From Neelides folsomi (Eukaryota > Arthropoda > Collembola > Neelipleona > Neelidae), in NCBI GenBank assembly GCA_034687125.1, contig JAQGBZ010000232.1:1-64000 (forward strand): a DNA stretch of 64,000 nucleotides. The letters run 5' to 3'. Below the pieces are notes generated by a model. The model was not told the origin of the DNA, ran no database searches, and worked only from the letters and a program-made list of their open reading frames with translations. The translations under genes and the position numbers were made by a program. This document shows positions 1 to 10,007 of the stretch, piece after piece; the first letter of the stretch is position 1, and every line of letters starts with the position of its first letter.

Positions 1-665
1 GTGAAAGTTCTGCAATCTGAGAAGGGTGTTGTCGTTGCTACAAGTAAAAATGGATGGATGAATTCTGAGCTTGTTAAACGATGGCTTGATGACGCTTACG
101 GAAAAATGTGCTTTTCAAAACGCATGCTCGTTTGGGATAGCTACAAATGCCACATTGATCAAGATGTAAAAAAACACTTTAAACAGTTTAACAGCGTGAT
201 GATCACAATTCCAGGAGGTTGTACAAAGTACCTGCAACCGCCAGATGTTTCTTGGAACATGCCTTTCAAGAAGCATATAATGGAATCATATGATTCTTGG
301 ATGTCATTGGACGAAAATAAAACTTTTACTTCAGGAGGACGACTTAAGGCTCCTCCTCTCAAAATTCTTGTTAAATGGGTCAGAGACGCTTGGGAATCAA
401 TTTCGACTGAGATTATCACAAAGTCATTTAAAATCTGTGGAATCACAACTTCTGATGATGGGGCGGATGATCATTTAATCAACTGCTTCAAAGAAGGGCA
501 AAATGTTCTGGAGGCCTTGCTCTACTTGAAAAATTTCGTCATGAAGTTAATAATGAGCCTGTCACATTACAAGAAGAAGAGGATGTAGAAGAATTTCATG
601 AAAATGAAACCCTTATTTCAGAGAGCGAAGATGAGGAAACGGAGAGCTCTGATTCTAGCGATTGA
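1..665 (+). pseudogene. pogo/Tigger-type transposase, 3' half, frameshifted
   Basis: The reading frame enters from the left edge and shows the C-terminal half of a DDE_1 (pogo/Tigger, POGK-like) transposase. What is seen: a VWDSYKCH block carrying a catalytic Asp, an IPGGCTKYLQPPDVSWNMPFK-type block carrying the next Asp, then a W-rich helical region and SFKICGI. The first catalytic Asp would lie left of the window. At about 510-518 the frame changes: frame 1 stops at 588, but frame 3 from about 516 continues with an acidic tail (EEEDVEEFHE, then ESEDEETESSDSSD) and stops at 663-665. Acidic tails of this kind are usual in the family, so a frameshift near 515 is inferred and the copy is probably inactive. 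The family assignment is from recalled motifs. Confidence 0.8.
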
Positions 666-732
666 GATTGAATAAAAGCTTGCCTTATTTTGAATTAATA
701 CTTTATTATTTCTTGTTATTTCTCATTTATTT

Positions 733-793
733 AAAGAACGCCCATGCTCAAAAGAACGCCCAGGGTCGAACCAAATTTTTAAAAGAACGCCCA
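733..793 (+). repeat. three direct copies of AAAGAACGCCCA
   Basis: Copies lie at 733-744, 750-762 and 781-793, about 70 bp after the stop of the pogo-type transposase. The core is AAAGAACGCCCA, with an extra A in copies 2 and 3. Their place just outside the coding end suggests the subterminal or terminal part of the transposon, but the matching left end is outside the window. Confidence 0.6.
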
Positions 794-1243
794 GGCTATC
801 TTTTGAACAAAACCGGTATTCTGAAAGTATATTTATTATATTCTGATAATCCTCAAAAGTTTTAAAAATTATGTTTCTCAATTTTAAATTCTGAGAATCA
901 TTTAACAGTAACATGGCATAAAATGAATTACTAATGAGAAAACTTGTTTGAGACAATTTTATAATTAAATGCATGAAATGGAAATGTTCAGGTTTTAAAT
1001 TACAGTGTGACAATTTGTATGTATGTTTGTAAATGAAAATACAATTTTACTTTTTATTTGATCTTCGCTAGATATGAATACTTGTTATTTCAAGGTTAAA
1101 AGACCAACTTAAAATAGAAGAATTTCATTCCATTGATTTACTTTGTTTAACAATAAGTTTAAATACTAACAATAAGTTTTGTAAATTAAAATTTTATCAA
1201 GTGTAAGTGTAATATAGACTTATTTGGTATTTGATAATAAATA
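794..1243. other. intergenic, no gene recognised
   Basis: AT-rich DNA between the transposase remnant and the protease locus. A signal-peptide exon for the protease would be expected upstream of 1284, but no convincing one is visible here. Confidence 0.5.
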
Positions 1244-3258
1244 ATGGCAGTTCCATCATTATTCCAAAATAATAGTTTCTCAGTTCACATTGGGCGAGGG
1301 TTGATGGTCACTCCGCATGAGTTTCCCTTCATGGCCAATTTGAGAATGGTGGAAAATAATGTTCACTTTTGCGGCGGAACAATTATTTCCGCGATGCTCA
1401 TCATCACGGCAGCTCATTGTGTGGAAAATGAAAGTGAATATGAAAATGTTCGTGTCGTTGCCGGACAACACAATTTGAATATCGTTGATCCAAAAGTTGA
1501 GCAAAAGAGGAAAATCTCCAAAGTGTACATTCATCCAAATTACGTCCGTGGAAATAAAAATAATCCACCATATGACATTGCAGTGATTGTGTTAAACACG
1601 CCTTTTAAATTTAATAATAACGTCAATTGCTTGAATCCATTGACGACTGCTTTGAATGTCTCAGGTTATTTCAATGGAATATTCATATAATTTTACTATA
1701 ACATAAATTATAAATATAAAATTGATTTTGCATAACTGTAATATTGTATATTGTAAAATATATTAATAATGAATGCTACATGTGCTTGTAAAAGTAAATA
1801 TTTATTAAAGTATATATTTCATTTATTTATTTAATATTTTTAATGCAGGAAAAATTGGAAGAATTATTGGTTGGGGAAATGTTGGAATTCGTGAAACTTC
1901 GCCAATATTGAACAAAGCTTATATCGAACTTATGAATAGAAAAAAATGTGATTTGCTTCTTAATGAAATTCCTCAAAATGTTTTTCTAAACATTTATGAA
2001 AGCATAATTTGCAGTACGAAATCAGTGAAGTCAATTTGTTCAGGAGATTCTGGAGGTCCAATGATTTGTAAAAGTAAAGCAAAATACATTATAAACATAT
2101 ATAATTTTCATTTTTGATACATTATTAATGTCATTAAACTATCTGATTGATAGAGAAAACAATTTGTTTTTTTGTTCAAATGTTTGAGTAGATTTTTTAA
2201 CTCTTATTTAGACAATCGCGGTTTAGCTTCTTTGTGTGGAGTATCAGTATTTAGTCCTGATTCTTGTGGTGAAGGATTTGAAATCGAAAGTTATTTTACT
2301 TCGCTTCCATATTTTTATTCTTGGATCAAACATGGCCCTATGAAGTATGCAACATTATATATACTCTACATATTATGTATCGGTATTATGTAGTATTCAT
2401 TAAAATACATATATATATTGTATTTTACAAAAAATGAGTATTACACATATTTATATTATAAATTATTTTGTTTTTAATTGAAGAGATTCTTACGCCCTGG
2501 GAAAAAACATTTATAAAAATTATTCAACACTTTTTTGTGGAAACGAAGAATTTTTATGTAGAAAGGATAAAACAATTCCGTTGATTTTTCAATGCGACAA
2601 TGAAAATGATTGCGGGCGCGGAGAAGATGAAATCGGTTGTCTCCCTTGTAGTGAAAACGAATTTAAATGCAAAAATCAGAATTGCATAACGGAAGACAAA
2701 GTTTGCAATTCTCAAAATGATTGCAGTGATGGTTCGGATGAATTCGGTTGTGGAGAATTTTGCCATCCAAATTTCTTTTTATGTGCTTCTCAACATTATT
2801 GCTTGATCGGAGCTTTTGTTTGTGATGGCAATAACGATTGCCATGATGGATCCGATGAAGTAAATTGTGGAAATTGCAAATTGAATCAGTTTAGATGTAA
2901 AAACGGCAATTGCATACCTTTGTCCCATGTTTGTGATTACGAAAACGATTGTAAGGATGGGTCAGATGAGTTAAACTGCGAAAATTGCAAAAATGAGTTT
3001 AGATGCAAAAACGATCAATGCCTGAAGATTTCTTCATTTTGCAACGGGATTAAGGATTGTGAAGACGATTCTGACGAAATTGATTGTTCAAGGTTCGTAC
3101 TCGATTTTAACAATACAACACAATTGAAATTTAAACATCTTCAAATCACAACTTCAACGACCGAAGCACCATTTTTTGAAAATAACGGTAACATTTCAAA
3201 AATAATTTTGATTCAATCGCCATTGTGGCCCAATATATTTATATTTTGTAAATTTTAA
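1244..3258 (+). CDS. serine protease (S1) with five C-terminal LDLa repeats
   Basis: Exons 1244-1664, 1849-2073, 2212-2344 and 2484-3247 (or to the stop at 3256-3258 if unspliced). All have GT-AG borders and matching phases (1, 1, 2, then 1). Residues: CGGTIISA and TAAHC give His57; PYDIAVIVL gives Asp102; CSGDSGGP gives Ser195. The residue six before Ser195 is Ser, as in chymotrypsin rather than trypsin, and the S1-pocket SWG segment reads SVF. The mature N-terminus reads IGRG, not IVGG. Exon 4 carries five LDLa modules with six cysteines each and SDE- or DDE-type calcium acidic residues, then a Ser/Thr-rich stretch and a hydrophobic segment. The Met at 1244 gives no signal peptide. An acceptor (TTTCTCAG) at 1283 in phase 1, the usual entry phase of S1 domains, suggests a missing 5' exon. 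Likely secreted. The end of this gene is uncertain: the frame can splice at 3247 into the CRAL-TRIO exons. Confidence 0.85.
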
Positions 3259-3288
3259 TTTATCGTTTGTTTAATTATTTATTTGAAG

Positions 3289-4706
3289 ATGATTCTTTTG
3301 TTCATGATAATAACATGGATTTTACAAGTGATGAAATGGAACTTGTAAATCAAGTAAAATTTTTTAATATTAAAAATTAAATTACTTATAAATTAAATTC
3401 ATCAATTTTTTGTAACAATATCATATTTAATATTTTTCAGCTACGAGATGAGCTTACACAAATAAAGAATAACGAAAATTATGACTCTCACGAATATTTA
3501 CAAAATTGGCTTAATGACAATTCAAATCTGGTTTTGCTAAATTTTCTCAAATGTGAAATTAATTTAATTTCGTGAATATTCTTTAAATTACTTCTAAATA
3601 TATTTTAAAATCCATGATTAGTTTAATATTTTAAATTTACTTTTATTCGTAGATAACCAACATGATTTGGATAAGACAGAAAAGCATATAAAAAAGGTAT
3701 AAAGTATCTGTTTTTAATAAATTATTTTCAATTTTTAGAGCATAATAAAATTTTATTTAGGCAATGAAATGGAGACGTGAAAATGAAATTGAGAAAATAT
3801 TTGATTGGGAATATCCGCATGACTTTCCTGAAAGATATCCTTGGAGGATTACAGGATTTACCAAAGATAATAAACCAGGTTTTATTATAAATACCTTAAA
3901 ACGTTAAAATTGAATTGTAGAAAGTGGCATAGAAGTAAAATTAATTATTTAAAAATCTGTTTAGTTTTATATCAATCTGCTGGTCATTGGAATACAAAAA
4001 CCGCAGTTTATAAAGGGCAAGACAAAGATTTCATTAGATGGGTTATATTTATGTGCGAGACAGCCATGAAAGAAGCATCAAGAAGAATTGATCCTAAAAG
4101 TGGGCTCGGTGTTGGAAACATTTATCACATTGTTGATCTTCATCAATTCAATTGGGCCCTTGTTAACACATATAGATGTAATTAAACATTTTTTATAACA
4201 AAGGAATTACATTTAATTAAACTTGCCATCTGGAAATATTCTTGCTTGTTTTATTTTTAGCATTTCTAACCCGAATTTCAAACGCTCGTATTATGGATTT
4301 TATTTATCCTTTGTCTACAGTAAAAGTATTTATTATTCGAGGTAAAATTAAAAATTTAAATATTTCTTTGTAAAATACGCTACTTTATGAACTCAAAAAA
4401 CGTTATTTAAATGATTGCAATTTTATGCTCTTATGCATTTATGTATATAATGTCTTATGTACATATAAGTGTCATATTATTATGTTTAAATAGTATATTA
4501 TGTTTAATTTAATAAAGAAAATCATTTTTCCAACAGGCCCGAATTCTTTTTATCGAGCTTTCGAGAGATTAAAAGGATTTATTTCTGAGAAATCCCTTGA
4601 AAGATTCATTGTCGCAGATAGGTATGAAAATAATTGGAAGCCGCCTATTTACCAAAGAATTCCAATAGAAGCCATTCCAGTTGAACTCGGCGGAAAGAGC
4701 AATTAA
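3289..4706 (+). CDS. CRAL-TRIO (Sec14-like) lipid-binding domain protein
   Basis: Exons 3289-3353, 3441-3552, 3653-3696, 3761-3878, 3965-4177, 4261-4341 and 4537-4706; all phases agree and the stop is TAA. The product shows a CRAL-TRIO N-terminal helical region (LRDELTQIKNN, DLDKTEKHIKKAMKWR), then the Sec14 fold (WRITGFTKDNKP, SAGHWNTKTAVYKG, IYHIVDLHQFNW) and its C-terminal part (SFYRAFERLKGFISEKSL). Such domains bind small hydrophobic ligands such as phosphoinositides, tocopherols or retinoids in a closed pocket; the ligand cannot be told here. No GOLD domain follows. If independent, the first Met is at 3315 (MDFTSDEMELVNQ), only 57 bp after the LDLa stop. If the intron 3248-3288 is real, this is the C-terminal part of the protease-LDLa protein; the phase-1 junction fits exactly. 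Confidence 0.85.
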
Positions 4707-5102
4707 ATAAAAAAATTATTATTAAGTAATATTTTTACATTTTATTCAACAACCATCAATTTTGTCTCATCTCATATATATATAGTTATTTAACAATTAT
4801 AAAATATGTATCCTATGTGGGAAAGCCTTCATTTTCCTTATTAGGTTAGGTTAGCTCCTATCCCTTTGACTGGTAAATCGCTCATTCACCGGTGAAGCGA
4901 TCATTCACTGAAGAACTATAACTTGGCAATTGGGAACAGGGTAACATTCAGTTGTTTAATAAAAATATTATCATGGTGCCATTTTTTATCTATCGGATTT
5001 TAAACACATTTATTGGCACATACAAATTAATTTATTTATATTTTTTAAAAATGAGTTATATTAATTTTTAACGTAAATATATAACAATTAATTAATTACA
5101 TT
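4707..5102. other. intergenic DNA with a short TTAGG run
   Basis: Downstream of the CRAL-TRIO stop. AATAAA overlaps the stop codon at 4706-4711. Apart from the TTAGG run at 4841-4854, no gene is seen. Confidence 0.5.
4841..4854 (+). repeat. short TTAGG (arthropod telomere-type) run
   Basis: Reads TTAGGTTAGGTTAG, nearly three units of the ancestral arthropod telomere repeat, followed by CTCCTATCCC. A similar run in the opposite orientation lies at 9477-9494. Confidence 0.8.
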
Positions 5103-5150
5103 CCGATATGATTAACATATTAATTACAATTAATATGTTAATCATATCGG
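5103..5150. repeat. perfect 23-bp-arm palindrome at the Harbinger edge
   Basis: Arms 5103-5125 and 5128-5150 are exact reverse complements separated by 2 nt (AC). The outer sequence is CCGATATG...CATATCGG. The right arm overlaps the first two bases of the Harbinger left terminus and includes the presumed 3-bp target site. Confidence 0.9.
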
Positions 5151-5157
5151 CCCTAAT

Positions 5158-5238
5158 CAAAGTGGTTTTGGGTATAAGGGTGAATAAGGAGGTTTAGTTA
5201 TTCCGAGTTATTCCCGGAATATAATCCTAACCAAAGTG
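5158..5238. repeat. left subterminal CAAAGTG motifs of the Harbinger element
   Basis: CAAAGTG at 5158-5164 and CCAAAGTG at 5231-5238; the second is followed by TTTAATAGCG. Mirror copies occur near the right end. Such subterminal repeats are typical transposase-binding sites; that role is inferred here. Confidence 0.6.
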
Positions 5239-5647
5239 TTTAATAGCGCTATCCCCGAAAACCCCTGATAACTTTTTGATATCTTATTCCAGGTATAACT
5301 TTTACTAAGTATGCCGGTAAGTAGGAATTTCACCATATAATATTGCAAATGAAATTTAACAAAGGGATTTTAAATTATTTTGAAAATGTTTATTCTTGTA
5401 TATTTAATTTGATTGTACTTATAAATCTTTTTTAATTAACTTTAATTTTAAATGATAATTAATTAATTATTACGTTGTTATACGATTATATTTAATTATA
5501 TTTAATTCGACAAATATTAAGAATCTAGTTGAGTTAATTATTGAAAAATAAATATAGCTTTCACAGCAGTTTCATGAATTTTAGAAACCATTTAAGTTAT
5601 CATTTTAAATTAAAAGAGCTTTCACAGTAGGTAATTTCTTAAAATGT

Positions 5648-6468
5648 TTACAAATTTTTGCTTATTTTTTCTCTTTTGAGCTGGTTCCGTTCAATCATAC
5701 AATCTCGAATGTTTTCTAGAACAATTAGCTTTTTCTTTTTGACTTCTAAATGTTGTCTTGAAAGAGTTAATTGCTGTTCGTAATAATTTGGTGTGAACTT
5801 GAGTGTTTTACGAAATCTGAAGGTTGATGTGGAAGTCACTGTCCTTATGTTTGGAGTATGGATTTCGGCAAAGTTGCTTTCATTAGAACCCGAACTTGAA
5901 ATTGTAGATGCTTCTCGATCTTATACTTCGTCTTGCTCAAAGACAACTTTGTGGTTATCTAAATAAAAATAAATTTGGGAGAGTAAGTGAAAACTCCTTT
6001 TTAAGTGAAAACTTCTTACTTAAAATAAAAATTAATGTAACTTTTTACCTTTAATCAATTGATTTATTCCTTCGTCCGACATAAACCTTAGATCAATTTC
6101 TTCTTCGAATCCTGAAACAGAAGATTCTGGGATAGTCTCTCCGATTTCTTTACTCAATTGATCCAGTTCAAATAAGCGACATGCATCGCCTCCAGTCTTT
6201 TTCATTTCTCGTTGATTATGAGCAAGTTTATCTTTTACATCCTTTTTAAGAAACTTCCACTTTGCCTTTATTTGAGAACGACTTCTTATAATACCACTAA
6301 CTGCTTTACATTTACTAATAAAAATTCTAATGCCTCTAATGCTTTGACTTTGTTCACTCCTTCAATGACAAGTTTCTTTTTAGTATAAGCTTTGACTAAT
6401 ACCTCTATTTCTTCTTGACTAAAATTTTGACTTCCTACTTGCTTTGTTTTTTTGTTTTTAGAGCCCAT
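5648..6468 (-). pseudogene. Harbinger Myb/SANT-like DNA-binding protein, disrupted
   Basis: Starts at 6468 with a lysine-rich N-terminus followed by FSQEEIEVLVKAY, the first helix of a Myb/SANT-like domain. It continues, after a frame change near 6290, with SRSQIKAKWKFLKKDVKDKL and REMKKTGG, motifs typical of the second Harbinger protein. An intron of about 5962-6048 is plausible (GTAAAAAG to TTTAG). The C-terminal part (LKFTPNYYEQQLTLSRQHLE) forms a coiled coil ending at 5648. A TAA interrupts the frame shortly after the acceptor (EQDEV then stop). In active Harbingers this partner brings the transposase to the nucleus and to the element ends. Confidence 0.75.
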
Positions 6469-6609
6469 TTTCGAAAAGAACTAAAAGACAAAATTGAATA
6501 TGATTGATGTTATAACATATGTTTCTTGCGCACAGTTTAGGCTGCAACTAAAGTTATCATGGGAAAAAATCTCAGAGATGTCAGTTAATTTAAAATAATA
6601 ACTGGAGTT

Positions 6610-6753
6610 TTCATACTAACAATTAATAGAGTTTTCACATTATTGAATTTAAATTGTATTGGCAATTTGATCCCGAAATTGTCTACTTGTTCGAAAAGGC
6701 ATTTCATCATTTACATCAATGGGAATTCATACTAACAATTAATAGAGTCTTCA
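6610..6753. repeat. 28-bp direct repeat inside the Harbinger element
   Basis: The sequence beginning TTCATACTAACAATTAATAG occurs at 6610-6637 and again at 6726-6753 with one mismatch. The second copy interrupts the transposase C-terminal region, so it may be a small local duplication. Confidence 0.75.
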
Positions 6754-7786
6754 TACACATATGAATCCCTCCAGCTGCAAATACAATCTTTGAAACTTTC
6801 TTCGGACTGTAAAACAAAGTTCCTCCAGATCTATATTTTAAAAAATAGATTTAATTATTTATAAGGATTTATATAAGGCTATATAATAAAGAATATATTT
6901 AAAGCACTTGTCGAGGGAACGCCATCGTGATTTGTAAATTCCGATTGCCCTTTAAACCAAGCAACGTGTAGATATTAGAGCTTCATTGTATCTTTTTTTT
7001 AAAAATTTCATCGGGATTTTCTAAATACGGCGTCATTATCCAATTCTCTTGTGGATATCCAGAGTCACCTATAAAATTGCAAAATTAATCTGTGAAAACT
7101 CTGGATACATGAATACTCTAGAAATATATATTTACAATAATCTAATAAATACTCAAGATAAAAAAATACACATACCCAAAAACCAACCCTCGCCAAGTTG
7201 ACCTCTTCTCAAATCACTTTTTTATTTGAGATTGATTTCATATGAATGAATCATGAGATGATCCGGAATATTTGGCAACAATATCCGTAATTTGAAACGA
7301 CTTTTACATTTACCGAATAAAATTGTTTGCGACACCAATACAATTCTGGGTTATCTTTGGGAGCTTTTATTGCAATGTGTGTACCATCAACAATTTCAAG
7401 AACTTTCGGAAATGCTTTGTCAAAATACGTTGCTCTTCAGTGTGAGGAAAATGAATCCAATTTTTGGAAATTTTCATTATTTCATTGCAACCATCTTCAA
7501 TGATTTTTCCTGTATCTTGTTGTGAAATCCCTGTCGCACTCCCAGTCATCCATTGACAACTTCCAGATTTAAGAAACGCCAAAAACGCAAGTATTTTTGT
7601 TTCAGTGGAAATCGTTGAATTGTATTTTATTTGAAATTGTGATTCAAGAATCTCAATTAAATTTTCAATGGCACATTTGTTTAATCCAGAATGATGGATT
7701 ATTTCATTTTTAGAAAGATATTCTATTAATTTTCTTCTTCTGAATTTGTTATTCATTCTTGGTTCGAAAATAAATTGAATTTTCAT
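6649..7786 (-). pseudogene. HARBI1-like Harbinger transposase, disrupted
   Basis: Reads from 7786 (MKIQFIFEPRMNNKF). An N-terminal helical region leads to KVLEIVDGTHIAIKAP (first Asp), AKYSGSSHDSFI (second Asp), GQLGEGWFLG then, after an intron at about 7061-7157, GDSGYPQENWIMTPYL, and RYNEALISTR (third acidic residue, Glu). It ends near 6649 with FRTSRQFRDQIA. This is the DDE_Tnp_4/HARBI1 pattern. The frame must change near 7415 and again near 7270-7290, and a TAA replaces a sense codon just before RAIGIYKSRW, so the gene is broken although all three catalytic acidic residues are still visible. Confidence 0.85.
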
Positions 7787-7870
7787 TTCCTGGAGTTGTC
7801 ACGAGATTTCACAGGTCACAAGCTGTATAACTTTTGAGAAAAACTTCTCGATTTAAACCTTACTATTAAA

Positions 7871-8014
7871 CACTTTGGTTGGAAAACCTATATTACTCGT
7901 TAAACCCAAATCCTGACCAAAGTGCACCTGGAATAGTTATATCAATTTTCACTTTGGTCAGATTTTTAATAAGTTTTAATAGCGTTATTTAAACCTCGCT
8001 ATTCAATCACTTTG
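7871..8014. repeat. right subterminal CAAAGTG motifs of the Harbinger element
   Basis: CACTTTGG at 7871-7878 and 7950-7957, CCAAAGTG at 7917-7924 and CACTTTG at 8008-8014. Together with the left pair these make six copies crowded within about 150 bp of the two ends. Confidence 0.6.
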
Positions 8015-8026
8015 ATTAGGCCCATC

Positions 8027-9617
8027 ATGTATATTTTACATCTTATATTTTATCAATTTAATAATATGTATAAATATATATTAATATGATTATTTTATTA
8101 TGTAGCTGTTCTAGCGAGATTTGAAGTTTTAAATTTTAAATTTGTTAAGGATGAGTATTTGGGAAGAAGGTGCCATGATCCACAGAGGAGGATGGAGATA
8201 CGTGACGTAAGGTGTGAGTGTAAGGATGGGAAGTTATATCAACTCTTGTTTGAGTTTTACTCTCCTCACTTCCTCTAATCCGCATTCCGAGTTGGTTGTA
8301 TTTTGGGTTTCCCCTATTTGAATTAATAAAATATACTTATTGTTTGTTTTTATAAATCAATATCTTCCATTCGACATACAGTTTACATAAGACGTTTAGT
8401 CTTAATACTAAACATCTTAGCACTTTCACCCGTATTGATCATAATAATGCGTAATGATCTAACCTGGACCGAATCATAAACATCACAAACAAATAAACGC
8501 ATTATATATATATATTTAAGGAAATGTTGAACAAATATATAAATAAAATTTAGGTAAATATATTTTATATATAAATTGATTCTTAGGACAATTGGCCTTC
8601 TAATTTTATAAAGTTTAGCAATATAACAATACCATTTAATTTTCATCTGTATATTACAAATATGTAATGTTTCGATAGCATTTTAATATTCTTAAATCCC
8701 GACTTTATAAATGAGACTTATAAAATTATGTTGTGAAAGTCATTATTATTAGAAACCGATCAATTTCATAAAACAATTAAGCCATTAGATTACTCATAAG
8801 ATTTTATTTTCTAATACGATTTAAACCCTACTATGAAATTTAGACCTTATAAATGATGTACATAAAATTACCACCCCGTACACTATTTCAGCCTATCCTA
8901 ATACATTACATTTTAAAAATCTCGTTTTTCAGTGTTCCCCACTACTTTGGAACATGGGACTTGGCAAACATCTTTATACATTTTTCTAAACAATATGTAA
9001 AAGTATGGTTACGGGTAGTTCAATGAATTTTAAAATATGTATTAAAATACGGGTAAAGATTTTCAAAATATGCTCTTTTTAAACTTACATAAGTTTATTT
9101 ATTTATTGCTATTTATCCTATATTTGTTTCATATCTATAAGCATTTTCATTATGTATTTTACTTAATTTTACAAAATTATCTTATTAAAAAAATATTAGT
9201 TCGTTTATCTATATTCAATTAAATACACATTACAAGTAAAATGATCTTTAGTGAGTGATTATAAATGATTGTTTAAATTATATTGTCGACTCAATTTTAT
9301 ACATATTCACTTTTGAAATTCGCTTAAATAAAGAGATATAACAATGTCTTAGAGGCAAAATATTCACTCTTTCCCTAAAATGATTATTTTGAAAGAATAA
9401 TCCTTTAAGATAGGTAATGTTGAAGAGATACCTGGTATTTGGGATAGGAATAAAAGTTAGTGAACCCAGGAGTAATCCTAACCTAACCTAACCTGAAATA
9501 TCAGATAACAATACGATTTATAGTTCTGATATTCACCAATTCATCAGTAGTATCTGGCAGAAGTTTATTTAGTAAACATAATCGGTGCTTACTTATACCA
9601 CTTGTATGTACTCTACG
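8027..9617. other. intergenic AT-rich DNA
   Basis: No gene recognised. A less AT-rich stretch at about 8140-8340, ending in AATAAAATA, may be a degraded repeat; it is bounded loosely by TGT (8101) and ACA (about 8385), but no matching partner or target duplication is visible. Confidence 0.4.
9477..9494 (-). repeat. short CCTAA (arthropod telomere-type) run
   Basis: CCTAACCTAACCTAACC, the reverse of TTAGG, in the opposite orientation to the run at 4841-4854. A shorter CCTAACCTAA occurs near 41210, so the motif is recurrent in this genome. Confidence 0.8.
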
Positions 9618-10000
9618 TTAAATGGACTTAACTTTGATTTCAAACTTTATAATTTTAGCTTTAACTTTTGTCCTATTCCTAATATTGACATTTGCATTTC
9701 GATGTAGAAGAATTGCAACAATTTCTGTGTAGTTTGATTTTGCAGCAAGATGCAAAGGAGTTAATTGATTATCGCTATGTTTTGTATTTACGAATGGATT
9801 TTTTTAAAAATATTCAAATATCTTTTAGCTAATGAAAGATAAAGAGGACTCCGATTATGAGAATCTAACAAATCAACCTGACAGTTTTTTTTCACCAAGA
9901 ATTTCACAATTTCTTGGTACCCTTTGTCTATTGCGAAATATAATACAGAGCAATCATCGTTGTTCATTGCATCTATCTCAGCTCCATTTGAAAATTCCAA
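9618..10000 (-). pseudogene. ankyrin-repeat fragment
   Basis: Minus-strand reading from 10000 gives ankyrin repeats: NGAEIDAMNNDDCSVLYFAI, then GYQEIVKFLVKKNCQVDLLD and NRSPLYLSLAKRYLNIFKKI. After a frame change near 9785-9795 another repeat follows (NQLTPLHLAAKSNYTEIVAI), ending at a stop at 9618. The third repeat fits the consensus TPLHLAA well. No start codon or splice acceptor of its own is visible, and a TGA lies directly upstream in the same frame, so this is likely the remnant of a larger gene. It lies directly after a kinase-like exon in a different frame. Confidence 0.7.
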
Positions 10001-10007
10001 TCATAAC

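Larger units (their letters stand above)
5149..8023 (-). mobile_element. Harbinger (PIF/Harbinger) DNA transposon, two genes, mutated
   Basis: The termini are GGCCCTAATCAAAGTG at left (5149-5164) and, on the other strand, GGGCCTAATCAAAGTG at right (8008-8023): 16-bp inverted repeats with one mismatch. ATC occurs on both sides (5146-5148 and 8024-8026), matching the 3-bp target duplication usual for the superfamily, though TWA is more common. Between them lie two minus-strand genes, as is typical: a HARBI1-like transposase and a Myb/SANT-like DNA-binding protein. Additional CAAAGTG motifs sit near both ends. Both genes carry frameshifts or stops, so the copy is not autonomous. Confidence 0.88.

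Noticed and set aside
3910-3964. Extra exon between the CRAL-TRIO exons (open frame from 3910)
   Set aside because: Joining 3878 directly to 3965 gives matching phase and the conserved DNKP-VLYQSAGHW transition; the piece between is intron.
8101-8385. Possible solo LTR (TGT...ACA with a polyadenylation-like AATAAAATA)
   Set aside because: No target duplication and no partner copy visible; boundaries could be chance.
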